Positions 22,691-32,609 of a stretch of DNA of 64,000 nucleotides are shown here, one piece after another. The notes below the pieces were generated by a model. It did no database searches and was not told the DNA's origin. It saw only the letters and a program-made list of their open reading frames with translations. Origin of the DNA: Anagrus nilaparvatae (Eukaryota > Arthropoda > Insecta > Hymenoptera > Mymaridae); NCBI GenBank assembly GCA_022575985.1, contig JAKSXM010000040.1, positions 16,510,001 to 16,574,000 on the forward strand. Reading direction: 5' to 3'. A program made the translations under genes and the position numbers. Each line of letters opens with the position of its first letter. Position 1 is the stretch's first letter.

Positions 22691-24440
22691 GTTTCTGGGA
22701 ATTTCTAAGATTCCCGGAAACTCGAAATAGGTGTTTTTGGGACACAGTTTTTTCTGAGATAATTTATCAGAAATACTATCATATAGTTTCTGGAACGAAA
22801 CGATTTTTGAATCAGAACCAAACGAAGATTTTTCAAATTATTCTCCTTTTTCACCCGTAAAACTTATCAAGTTATTTACATGCACTTCGTTATTTTTTAA
22901 AATATTATCATGGCGAATCTTATTATGAAGTCTATAATAATTTAATCATAGATCCCGCTGCTGCCAATAATAATTTTAAGTTTTTTTTCTGAAAAGATTA
23001 AACTCTTAAAATTATTTCCATCACGCTCAAGATTATACCGGAGGTAATTCGGGTTTTGATAACAATTTAATTTTTAATAATAATATACATGCATATATAA
23101 ATATTAATATACTTATTACGTAAGAGCACCTTTTAATAAATATATGTATGTATTTATTATTTGTTAATAATCATAATAATAAAATAAAAGGGGAAATTAC
23201 CTGTTACCTATTTCGGCTAGCTAGCATGAGGCTAATCTCCTTGTGTAGTAGAGGGGGTTCACTAGGTGATGAATATAAATCTTTTTTCACTAGGTGATGA
23301 AACACTTTTCTTACTTTAATTTAAATAATTTATGGTATTTATTTAACTTTAAATGATGAGCCTTATAGGCTTTATTATCTCTACACTAAATTTTTATATT
23401 AATCGTAACATTAGCATGCGGTTCGCGAACATACACACACACACGGCACGCTAAGCGTAATAATTATTAATCTCGATGTAATAAAAATAAACCTTGCAGA
23501 TGATGTTGTGTTTCTTGCTGGAAAATCCCCTGATGTCGTAACTCCAGACGACGACCTGTACCGGCGGCTTCTTGTCGAATATATTTTTATTTGCTGTAAC
23601 ACTTAATGCCGGCGGCTTCTTTTATTGGCCCGCTCTGAAACAATAAGTTGCATGTATAAGAACTTCGTGATATATTAGACTTAATAATTTTTAATTATGC
23701 GTACCGATTAAACTACGGTCGCGGTTTTTATTGAGAGCCTTTTTTAATTAAATTTACTCCGAACCACACGTGAAATACGTAAATATTTTATAACGAGATT
23801 TTTCATGTGTCGAGTCGATAGGAGTCTTCTCTCTCGCAGTCTGCTCTTTTTCGGGCAGAAATCTTCTCCATTCGCTTCCCTTTTTCTTCTTTCTTTTTAT
23901 TCGTTGACCGCGGCACTCGTTGGCTGCGTGGTGCTGCTACTCGCGCCTGGCGGTGGTATCAACGATTTTAAAAATGTATATATAAATACATGATCGCCTA
24001 TGACGACGATGATGAAAATCTGATGTTTTTCAAATTAATGCGTGTATGCGTGTGCGAAAAATTGAATATTAAAAAGAAATATAATTAAATCATTTGTAAC
24101 GGCAAATTTGCCTTGTTAAAGGAATTTTTTTTCATCATAATGCATAAAAAATTCTTTATGAGGAAAAACATAGCCGGCTTTAACTATGCAGAAGGTTTTC
24201 AGCAGTTTCCCTTCTATCTCGGCGAATGCACAGTCGAGTACCTAAACACCTTAATGTCGGCTGATAACAGATCTAGTCCCACATGTAAACACAAACCATC
24301 CCGCTCTCATTAAACTTACATCTCTTCATCAATTGCAAAAAGTGCAAATCTCAGATGTTGAATAGATAAACATAATAGTTTCAAGAAGGAAATCGTTACA
24401 TGTCTATATATATAGCGGTTCCTTTGAGAAATAAATTAAA
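22691..24440. other. Unassigned region with a GC-richer island
   Basis: 22691-23200 is AT-rich with no recognisable protein. 23250-23300 holds a duplicated TTTTCACTAGGTGATGAA-type segment. 23410-24010 is notably GC-richer, with CA repeats, a pyrimidine-rich stretch at 23815-23905 and no recognised protein. It could be an LTR or leader of an unknown element. 24170-24330 is another GC-richer patch of unknown identity. Confidence 0.35.
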
Positions 24441-24550
24441 ACAGTGCGGTGGTGTAGCTGCAGTTGTAATTGTTGGCGACCTCTATCGACAGTTCCCGTA
24501 TCGGAACTTTAATATAGAGGATAAAACAAATACAATACAATACAATATAC
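24441..24550 (+). repeat. LINE/SINE-like 3' tail, copy 2, with (ACAAT)n tail
   Basis: Aligns with 8605-8703. The second hairpin is TTCC/GGAA around CGTATC, and the first stem is CGA/TCG around CCTCTA. The tail is AAACAAATACAATACAATAC. Differences between copies partly preserve pairing. Confidence 0.6.
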
Positions 24551-24708
24551 TACGCATGTATCCTTAAGTAAACTTAGAATAATCTTCATTTAGGAACTTA
24601 AATAATTTGAATAAAGGGGTATAGAATTATAAGGATTTTAACAGCTTATAATGCTGAATTTACTATTAATTAAGGGGAGATTTTATTCAAATTATCTACT
24701 AAACAAGT

Positions 24709-26216
24709 TTTTTTTTTTTTTTTTTTTTTTTTTTAAGGGAAATATGTGCATCTTACATCAGCCATGGAGTGTTTCCGGGCCTTAAAGACCCGCAAATTTC
24801 CATGACCGCCCAGTTGTACAAAGTGTACAACTGGGAGACCACCAGCGAACGTGGTCGCCGGCTACGCCCCAGATTCTTACTGGATAAAAACACTTTAAAC
24901 CCCCCGCGCTTGTTTGTCCCAAACCGGAACTCCCTTTTCAGGTATAACTTCAGTTTGGGACGCGCAGCCTAGGCAGCTGGCCGCTGCCTTCCCCCCTGCC
25001 TAGGGGCAGGAGAGCTCTCTACGATAGAAAGCCCTCCTCCTTCTTCTGCAACAAGGTGGTCCTTACGTACTCTGCTACTTTGTTCCAGTTTTCGGAACTC
25101 CGTAGTATTTCCGGGACCACCGTCTCCGGCCTCCAAATCGGGAAGGGCGGGCGCCCCTCCGAGTAGCGAACACATTCGAAGAATGTGTGCTCTACTGTAT
25201 CATCCACGCCCGGACAGTGCAAGCACTCCTTTGTTGCCACCTTATGCCAATGCTTCAACATGATACGGAAGTACCCGTGTCCAGTTAAGAACTGGGTAAG
25301 GTAGAAATCCACCTCCCCATGCTGTCGTCCCATCCATGCCTGCAGGTCTGAGATCAGTCTGCGCGTCCATAGGGCATTTTTTTCTTGGTTCTTTTTCCAT
25401 CGCTTCTTCCATGCTTTCATAGAGTTGAAGCGGGCGCGAGTGGAAGCCACTTCGCGCTCATCTACGCTCTCGTAGATGAATTTCCGCTCCAACGCTAGCA
25501 GGTCAATGGGTATCACCGAAGCAAAAACCTGGATCGCCTCTAGAGATACCGTGTGGTATCCGCAGGCGATCCTCACTGCCGCTTGCCTCTGTACCGACGA
25601 TATTTTTCGTCTGTACTTGGCAGTTTCTGTGGTCTTCGCCCAGACTTCTGATCCGTAGAGCAGGACAGAGTTGACGACTGACATCAGGAGCCTTCGCTTC
25701 CCTGGTTTGGGTCCCCCAATGTTGGCCATGAGCCTTGACAGGGAGGATGCGGCCGACGCTGCCTTTTCACACGACCTCTGAAATTGCTCCCAGAAGGTCA
25801 GCTTGTTATCAAGCTGAACTCCCAGGTATTTCACCAATGTTCTGGTTCGGATCGTGTGAGGGTTTCCGCCGTCGTCGATAATTACATCGAAGTCGGTAGG
25901 AACCCTTCGACGGGTCAGCAGTACGATCTCCGTTTTTGGGATCGCAAGCTGGAGCCCGTGATCGCCCATCCAGAGGTTGATCCGTCTCATCACTAGATTC
26001 AACCTCTCCTGGGTCACTTCCATGTCCCTGCCAGTTATGGTCAGGGCCACGTCGTCGGCGTACCCGATCAGGGAAACTCCTTCCGGGAGGTGGACGCGCA
26101 ACAAGCCATCGTAAAAGGCATTCCACAGGTCCGGTCTGAGAACCGAACCTTGCGCGATGCCTGCACTCAGGCCTTTTTCGTAGGACGCGGAGAATGCATT
26201 TACGCATACCATACAC
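24709..26216 (-). mobile_element. R1-clade LINE copy C (family R1-b), 5' truncated, with 3' UTR and poly-A
   Basis: Minus-strand element. The poly-T at about 24709-24733 is its poly-A tail, 24734-25018 its 3' UTR with two stable hairpins, and 26212-25019 a long open C-terminal ORF2 part. Upstream of 26212 the sequence switches to the 3' UTR of copy B, so copy C is truncated there. The uninterrupted 397-codon frame and the near-identity to the fragment at 803-1046 mark it as the youngest LINE here. Confidence 0.88.
25019..26212 (-). CDS. Partial R1-type ORF2: reverse transcriptase C-half plus C-terminal domain
   Basis: 397 codons are open. After a junction-derived start the protein shows SAGIAQGSVLRPDLWNAFYD, the intact catalytic box GYADDVALTITGRDM, HGLQLAIPKTEIVLLTRRR, VKYLGVQLDNKLTFWEQFQR, LLMSVVNSVLLYGSEVWAK and VPIDLLALERKFIY-like blocks. 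It then has HGEVDFYLTQFLTGHGYFR and the R1-type Cys-His motif ECLHCPGVDDTVEHTFFEC (CX2C..H..C), ending KKEEGFLS. RT fingers and endonuclease are absent, and the segment between a NAF(S)SA-like remnant and KGLSAGIAQ is deleted, so it cannot be autonomous. The apparent ATG is probably not a native start. Confidence 0.9.
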   Translation of the reverse strand: MVCVNAFSASYEKGLSAGIAQGSVLRPDLWNAFYDGLLRVHLPEGVSLIGYADDVALTITGRDMEVTQERLNLVMRRINLWMGDHGLQLAIPKTEIVLLTRRRVPTDFDVIIDDGGNPHTIRTRTLVKYLGVQLDNKLTFWEQFQRSCEKAASAASSLSRLMANIGGPKPGKRRLLMSVVNSVLLYGSEVWAKTTETAKYRRKISSVQRQAAVRIACGYHTVSLEAIQVFASVIPIDLLALERKFIYESVDEREVASTRARFNSMKAWKKRWKKNQEKNALWTRRLISDLQAWMGRQHGEVDFYLTQFLTGHGYFRIMLKHWHKVATKECLHCPGVDDTVEHTFFECVRYSEGRPPFPIWRPETVVPEILRSSENWNKVAEYVRTTLLQKKEEGFLS

Positions 26217-26440
26217 GCGTACTGTATGGTTATGTGGGACTCAACCTCAAATTTGTATCTGGGGTTGCCCAGATATACACAATTGAGGAATTACAATACC
26301 CACTAAACTCCCCACCCTCCTGCATTTATGACAATATCATAAAATCCGGACAGGGACTCCCTGTTTAGGTATTACTTCGCTCCGGAAACAATGCAGCCAA
26401 GGCATTTCTTCGCCATATCCTGTCAACAAAGGAGATTTTC

Positions 26441-29223
26441 CTACGAGAGGAAACCTTCCTCTTTTTTTCCAATCAGTGTCGCCCGTACGTACTCTGCCAC
26501 ACTGTACCAGTTAGCGGCACTGCGCAGCATTTCCAGGACGACTACTTCCGGCCTCCATTCATCGAAGGGCGGTCGCCCTTCAGCGAAGTGAGGACACCCA
26601 AAAAAGGTGTGCTCAGCGGTATCCAGCTCGCCCGGACAATGCAAGCATTCCGGAGATGTCACCCTGCTCCACTTGAAAAGCATATCGCGGAAATAACCGT
26701 GACCAGTTAGGAACTGTGTGAGGTAGAAGTCTACCTCTCCATGATCACGGTTTCCAGATTTCCAAATCGATGATAAGGCGGTGCGTCCAACGTCCCCTCG
26801 GGTCACCATTCCACCTATACTGCCAGCATTCCAGTGTGTGGGAGCGAGCGCGAACGGAAGCTACTCTTCTCTGATCTGGGACCGCCGATGTTTGTCATTA
26901 GCCACGAGAGGGACTTTGTCACCCGGCCAGCCTTTTCACAGGCCTGCTGGAATTGTCTATTGTAGGTCAACTTGTTATCCAAGAAGACCACCAAATATTT
27001 GACCGATGGTTTGGTCTGGATCATAAGGGGATTACTTCCGTCATCAAAGCTTACGCCGAATATGGTATCAACCCTTCTACGGGTCAGAAGGACAATCTCC
27101 GTTTTCGGGACTGCCAGTCTTACTCCGTGATCCGACATCCAGCTATTGATAAGACGCATGGCCTCATCCAAGGTATTCTGCTGGTTCTCTGGCTCTCGAG
27201 CTGTTATGGTTAGAGCAACGTCATCCGCGTGTCCGATCATGGAATATCTATCCGGAAGCTCAATCTTTAGCAAGCCGTCGTAAAAGGCATTCCACAGATC
27301 AGGACCCAGAACTGAACCCTGCGCTATGCCTGGGCTTAATACTTTACCTCTTGAGCTATCGAGCGTGTCCCAGCGCAGGTATCGGTCCCGAAGGTAATCT
27401 CTGAGTATATATCTCAGATAATCCGGAACTCTGAATATCTGCTCGAGGGAGTGCAACATATCGTCCCACTTAGCCGAGTTGAATGCGTTTTTCACATCCA
27501 ACGTGACAAGCAGGACGTCCAGTTTAATATCCGGCCGCACTTGTCTGGCCCTCATAACCACCTTCACGACCTGCTCGATGGCACCGATCGTGGAACGCCC
27601 CTCACGAAAGCCGTGTTGGTCGTCGCTAAGGTCACCCGCTTCCCTAACTGCCTGCCGCAATCTTCCTCTGACCATGCTCTTCATCACCTTGCCAATGGTA
27701 TTTAACATACAAAATGGTCTGTAAGATGATGGAGATCCTGGTTCACCCTTTCCCTTGCTTATCAGAGCCAGACGGGCCACTTTTCAGTCCCTTGGAAAGG
27801 CGCCTGCCACGAGGCACGCGTTAAACATGCCAAGCAGGAGATCAGAGATTACCTTTGTAGCCGCCTTAAGGGCTTCCACGGGTATTCCGTCTGGTCCTGG
27901 CGCTTTCACATTTTTCATTGACCTAATTGCCTGAAGCATCTCCGCCTCGATAAATAGCGGAACTTGCTCCCTCGGGACATCCAAAGCAGGGTGTTGTTGG
28001 TTGGGATGATCCGGGAAGAGAGCGTCCACTATTATTTTGGTCGCTGCTTCATCCATCGTGTTGTCACATCCGGACTTAAGTTTGCCCATGACAACCTTAT
28101 ATCCCAGGCCCCACGGGTCGCTATTGATATCATCTCTTAGAGACCGAAGACAGCGCGCCTTGCTGAGGCGGATAGCTTTCGCCAGCCTATGCTTGGCTCC
28201 CTTGTACTCTTCAGAGCGCGTAGCCAGCTCTGGGCGGCCATGCGCTCTTTGCCGTCTTCTGCTTGCGGCGTGACAGACCCGTCTAAGCTCCGCAATTTCT
28301 TCATTTCACCAGTACACGCTTCTTTTACCCTTCCAGGGCCGTTTACGCGGCATAGAGGCATCGCAGGCTCCCCTCAGAAGAGCAGTTACTCTCTTGAGAA
28401 GGGTCTCTGCCTCTCCCGGGGTGGTCGGTCCTCCATGCCAGGCTGGGATAGACGAGAACTCTTCGCGAAGATAATCCACAAATCTGTCCTCGTCCATCTT
28501 TGACACATTCCAGCCTAGTGGGCGCTTTTTGTACGGGGGCCGATTAACAACCCTATCACGCACTTTGAAGGTGATGTAATTGTCATCGCTGCCATTGGCT
28601 CCATCTATCACCCTCTAACCGCCAACTCTTCCTGCGAGCCCGGCCGAGGCAAAAGGGACATCAGGGATCGATTTGCAAAAGCCTGGCCTTACGTAGGTTG
28701 GATTGTTCCCAGAGTTCATGACCACCAGATCAGTTCTAGCGGCCATCTCTAGGATCAACGTTCCCCTACGGTTCGTGGTTGGCATTCCTTATTCCACGGC
28801 CCTGGCATTTAAGTCCCCAGCAAATATGATATTGCCAGAGACTTCCCTTATTGTTTCCTCCAATGAGGCCAGCTTTGCGCTGAACACCCCAATAGTGTCA
28901 TTCGGTGACAAATAACAACTAATGAAAGTTGTATCACCGCACTTTGCCCAGACGTGGCAGTTGCCTTTTCCATGTCGGGACATAGACGTCTGTGCACGAC
29001 CTCGTAGCCATATAGCGCACCAGCCTGTGTCATTGGTTAACCAGAATTGCTGCTTCCTATTGCAAAGCGGCTCGGATAGCAAGACGACGCTAGAGTCTGT
29101 CTGGCCTGCGAGCTGATCGAGCAAAAGGTCAGCAAGAATGGTTTTGTTCATATTCCCTTGCAGGACTCTGAACATTACCGATGACACTTTATCTTCCTTG
29201 CCGTAAGTGCCTCCCGATAACAC
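26441..29223 (-). pseudogene. Copy B ORF2: APE endonuclease, reverse transcriptase, C-terminal zinc-finger domain
   Basis: Reading right to left. The endonuclease has VLQGNMNKTILADLLLDQLA, SVVLLSEPLCNR, FISCYLSPNDT and IIFAGDLNARAVE, followed by a stop where Trp is usual. The EN tail GSDDNYITFKVRDRV is next. Then come a linker with KRSVYW and DPWGLGYKVVMGKL, the RT entry VKAPGPDGIPVEAL, VARLALISKGKGEPGSPSSY, DDQHGFREGRSTIGAI, VLLVTLDVKNAFNSAKWDDM, SPGIAQGSVLGPDLWNAFYD and a catalytic box changed from YADD to HADD. A deletion near 26868 removes the SILLYGAEVW region. The C-terminal domain keeps ECLHCPGELDTAEHTFFGC and ends KKEEGFLS at 26441. The family's activity is target-primed reverse transcription; this copy is inactive. 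Confidence 0.9.
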
Positions 29224-29288
29224 TTACATGCTCCGCATCCTGGAAGGTGGTCGGTCTTGGCCTTGTCAGCTCTTTCCCTGCAGAGGAA

Positions 29289-30117
29289 TCATTCGGCTTT
29301 TTCCACAGGACAAATTTCTGACTTGTGGCCTTGAACGCCACATTTAAAACACGCAAATTTTCGGTCAATGCCCTTACATGACCACTGGTTGTGGCCGAAA
29401 ACAAGACACTTAAAGCACCGTGTAACCTCGGCTCTTAGGCGCACTTGCCGATTAGACCAGCCATTATTTAGCCGGCCTTTTTTGGTCAATTTTAGTGCGG
29501 CGGCTTCTGGTAGGTCTACGACCGCCATATCCGCCTTAGTGCCCTTAGCCTTGAAGATGGCAACTTTTATGTCGTCATCGTTCTGCAGCTTGGTTGCCTC
29601 CTTTATCACCTGCCTCATTTCGTCGCTACCAGTAGTACCATCTAGGCTTCTGATCTCCATGGTTAGGTGGGGAATCAGTTCCTTGACTGTACTTTCTGGG
29701 CCTGCGACCGTCTTGACAGTGTCTAATAGTTTTTGCCGGTCTTTCGACGAGCTCAGCTCTATTAGGATGCTACCATCCTGGGTTTTCTGGATTCGGTGAA
29801 CCTCAGTCCCCGAATCCTTTAGTTGGACACCTCTTTTGATCTCCAGCAGGGCTGTAGCATAAGACTTCCCTTCAGGAGGCTTTATTATTAGAGCCTCCTT
29901 ACGCTTAGAGATCCTTATGCGCCAGTTCTGGCGCTTCTTTCTCCTGCTTTTTTCTGTCGTCTCGGAAGGAGGAGATACTCCATCTCCTTCCTTCTTCTGC
30001 GGCTTTTTCTGTTTACTTCTTTTATTCTCTGCCCCCTGCCACAGGTTTGCTGCCGCTGCAGTTATTTTTGGCTGCTGCTTCTCCTGCTGCTTCTTCTGTT
30101 CCTGCTCTTATAGTTCC
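29289..30117 (-). pseudogene. Copy B ORF1 (gag-like) lacking its N-terminus
   Basis: The minus strand is open from about 30117 to 29289 but has no natural start, because the N-terminal part seen in copy A was deleted. Order of features: Gln/Glu/Lys-rich coiled segment (EQEQKKQQEKQQ), a basic stretch, KSYATALLEIKRGVQLKD, IQKTQDGSILIELSSSKD, MEIRSLDGTTGSDEMRQ (29660 on) and two CX2CX4HX4C knuckles, CFKCLVFGHNQWSC and CFKCGVQGHKSEIC. A stop at 29287-29291 ends the frame. Its role in the family is RNA binding and RNP formation. Confidence 0.85.
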
Positions 30118-30413
30118 TGCTCCTATAATTCACTGTATTTATTTAGCATTGTTCATAAAATAAGCCTGTGTCCCTGGACAAAGGGCCCTTAGTTGGGTAA
30201 GAGTACCCTTCAGAGTATTATTGAAGGATTTACGTTCGTCGCTGACAGAGAGTATCTATCAGCTTCCAGCGTCCATCCAGTAATAATAGTCCTACAGATC
30301 GGGGGGTTTTCACCACCATGTCTGATGACATCACATACGATTATTAATCCGGCATGTAACAGACTTCGATTGAGAGGCGGTGACGCGAGGGAACACCAAT
30401 CCTCAATCTAACA
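30118..30413 (-). other. Copy B 5' UTR
   Basis: Almost identical to 19739-20022. The homology stops at CCAATCC near 30405-30413, giving the likely 5' end of the family. Confidence 0.75.
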
Positions 30414-30913
30414 TGTGAAGTGTTTCCACCTCTATGTTGCTACCATTCCACAATGTTTTATACCTGTCATGGAACAGGTCAGGCATCTACCAGTGGAGTC
30501 ATGAGGGCTGATGTCAGATTTTACTCTAGAACCAGACGGCATTGACTCCATAGATAGATCCCCTACAGAATGGAGGATTATGAGGCTCCTGGCTTGGGAC
30601 CGGTACAGCGGAGTTAAAAAGTTTTTCTATAGTCCCGAGATATTTCAATTTTCGATAAAATATTTTTAAATTTTATCAAGTTAAGAAATACTAAAAATTA
30701 AATATCTCCAAAAGTAAAGTAGCTGAGACGCAAAACTATGGCTTATTTTACCCACGGACTTTCTTTTTTTATTTTTAAACTGGTTTTATCTAATTTTGTT
30801 TACTGGTTTGATCCTGATAATCGAAAAATCACACATAAATAAGTTTTCAAATATATATAGTAGTAAGATTAGATATATACTTTATATTTATTTAAACATT
30901 TATTTTATTTAAG
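30414..30913. other. Unassigned intron DNA before the collagen acceptor
   Basis: 30414-30620 is moderately GC-rich and unassigned. 30700-30890 resembles 20630-20805. The stretch ends in TTTATTTAAG, a plausible 3' splice site. Confidence 0.45.
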
Positions 30914-30958
30914 GGCTATCCAGGCTTAAAAGGAGAAAAAGGAGAAAAAATGGAACCG
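30914..30958 (+). CDS. Collagen exon, five triplets (last one interrupted)
   Basis: The 45 nt between TTTATTTAAG and GTAAGATT read GYPGLKGEKGEK followed by MEP: four Gly-X-Y triplets, then a triplet in which Gly is replaced by Met. Phase 0 at both ends, like the 90-nt exon, and 45 nt is a classical collagen exon size. The donor GTAAGA is a strong consensus. The Met could be a natural interruption, as tolerated in type IV and other non-fibrillar collagens, a sequencing error in the A6 run, or a mark of decay. Confidence 0.78.
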
Positions 30959-31556
30959 GTAAGATTTTAAAAACAATAATCTTTATTTTGAAGAAAGTGG
31001 CATTTTTGCTTTATTAATTAATTTTGCAAAATTCATTTACTGTTTTTTTTTTTACATCTAGATTTTAAAGTTCTGGGAATTGACTCTTAACGCGAAATTT
31101 TTTCTGATTGTCTTTTTTAATTGTTTTGTAAAATAAGCAATTAACCTTATTTATTAAAAATTACTATCTTTCAGACAAACAAAATTATTAAAGTATAATA
31201 ATTAAAACTTATTAAAGTATAATATAAAAAGCAAGGAATGTCTTGGATATTATAAAAATTACTATTAAAAATCAACATTTTAAAATCAATAAGAAAGTGT
31301 TTCGTCCAATTCATGTTTTTTTCTATTTTTTGCCCCAAAATCCCAAAATTATTACAAACTATTAGTAATTTCTTAAAATTAAATTTCAAAAGATTACAAA
31401 TAATGTTTTATATCTAAGCTTACTAGTTATATCTATTCTATCAAAATAGGTCACCAAGATAATTATACCCGTTTATTAATTATTATCCACCTATTTTTCA
31501 TAGTCATGTTGTTTCTAGTAAAAACCGACTTTTATTACACTTTTAAAAACCCATCA
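30959..31556. other. Intron DNA, nothing recognised
   Basis: AT-rich with no supported feature. No further collagen exon was found to the right end of the window. Confidence 0.4.
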
Positions 31557-32018
31557 CGTGTATGTGATAAGCTGACAATTACGTGTTAAACCAACCGCTA
31601 TATATTACCCACCTGAGATAATCTCAGTCTGTTCTAAGTTGTCAATACTCAGTCAGTCAGATTCAGCCTCCGTCCGTCTGTAAAGTATCGCTCGTAAGTC
31701 CCCGCGCGCTGACAGGTACGAGTGAAGCCTCTTGGAGCTAGCACAAGTTGCACCTGTCTTCCAAGAATGGTTATGTGAACCCAGCTTTGCCTCTAACCTC
31801 TGTTCCTTGGTCATCGACAAGTGCAGGGCAAGATTCTTTACTGACAAGGCTTTTTCCAACATAGTTCGCATCAATTCAAACCATACTCAATACAGTCCAC
31901 TTCCTTTATAGTTATTTATATTCAAATTTGTTATATTTTTAACCAATATTATTTATGTTATAATAAAATCTCATTTAAATTTCAATTAGTATTCTTTCAA
32001 TTATTAATTCTACACGCC
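31557..32018 (+). mobile_element. Possible solo LTR
   Basis: A GC-richer block starts near TGTATGTGATAAGCTGAC, has CTATATATTA at 31598, a CAGTCAGTCAG start-site-like stretch at 31649 and AATAAAATCTC near 31962, and ends near TTCTACA. TG..CA ends, a TATA-like box and a poly-A signal in that order resemble an LTR. No second copy in the window confirms the boundaries. Confidence 0.4.
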
Positions 32019-32162
32019 AAATTAGAAAGAAATGTCGAGCTACTGAAAAAATAATATCAAAAATAGATAAGGATATCACATTAGTTATAATGAATACCAA
32101 CTTTAATCTTATGTAATAAAATATTTTTACGTCTGTATGACTAATTAATAATTTTATATTAT

Positions 32163-32400
32163 TTGACGACTTTTACGGACAAATTAAATGTTAGGATTTT
32201 AAATAAGAAACATTGATGTAAATTTCAATTTTGCTCAACGTTTCGATTCCGCCTTTTGGAGCCGTCTTTCAGAAGCTGTAAATTTATTTATAAAAACTAA
32301 ATTATACAAGATTTTACAAATATTAAGTCATTAAAAACATTTTTATAAAATTTGAACATACCATATAAAAACTTGAAAATTGACATTAAATATATATTGT
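32163..32400 (-). repeat. Dispersed repeat with hammerhead-like core, matches 52470-52690
   Basis: Reverse complement of the right edge of the 50-52.7 kb palindrome: ACAAATTAAATG, TTTGCTCAAC, TAAATTTATTTATAAAAACT and TTTGAACATACCATATA. It is a single isolated arm with no accompanying palindrome. Confidence 0.75.
32218..32286 (-). ncRNA. Degenerate hammerhead ribozyme-like motif
   Basis: On the minus strand: CTGAAAGA, a stem CGGCTCC AAAA GGCGG region, then GAAACGTT followed by GAGC. The left strand GCTT pairs with GAGC as stem I, and an outer helix TAAATTT/AAATTTA closes it. The ACGT after GAA is self-complementary, as in dimer-type stem III. The core CTGANGA is interrupted by one extra A, so cleavage is doubtful. 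Confidence 0.4.
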
Positions 32401-32609
32401 TAAAATATTAAAAATTAGTAGTTTTAAAAACATAAACAAAAAATATAGATTTTTAACAAAAAAAAAATTCATATTAATTTAATTTAATATTTAACAATCT
32501 TAATTACTTAAATGAAATATAAAGTTATATGTTCAAGCAGAAGTAATGTTTACACTTTATTGTTATTGTGTGAGATTAAACTATATTAGTGTAGTGTATG
32601 ACAAAAGTA

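Larger units (their letters stand above)
26217..30413 (-). mobile_element. R1-clade LINE copy B (family R1-a), most complete copy
   Basis: Minus strand, 4.2 kb. 3' UTR 26217-26440, ORF2 from 26441 to about 29220, ORF1 from 29289 to about 30117, distal 5' UTR 30118-30413. It retains all ORF2 domains (endonuclease, RT, C-terminal Cys-His), but has several stops and frameshifts, a ~230-bp deletion near 26868, and a ~1.45-kb deletion removing the ORF1 N-terminus and proximal leader relative to copy A (junction near 30115). Copies A and B together therefore outline the family's full layout. Confidence 0.9.
6198..30913 (+). other. Putative 24.7-kb collagen intron filled with transposons
   Basis: The interval runs from the GT donor after the 90-nt collagen exon to the AG acceptor before the 45-nt collagen exon. 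Both exons are on the same strand and in compatible phase 0. No other collagen-like exon was found between them. That they belong to one gene is inference. Everything annotated inside is repeat or transposon derived. Confidence 0.55.

Noticed and set aside
23805..23993. 62-codon frame with Leu-rich segment as a small membrane protein
   Set aside because: No conserved pattern, pyrimidine-rich composition explains the Leu/Phe/Ser content, and no flanking gene structure is seen.
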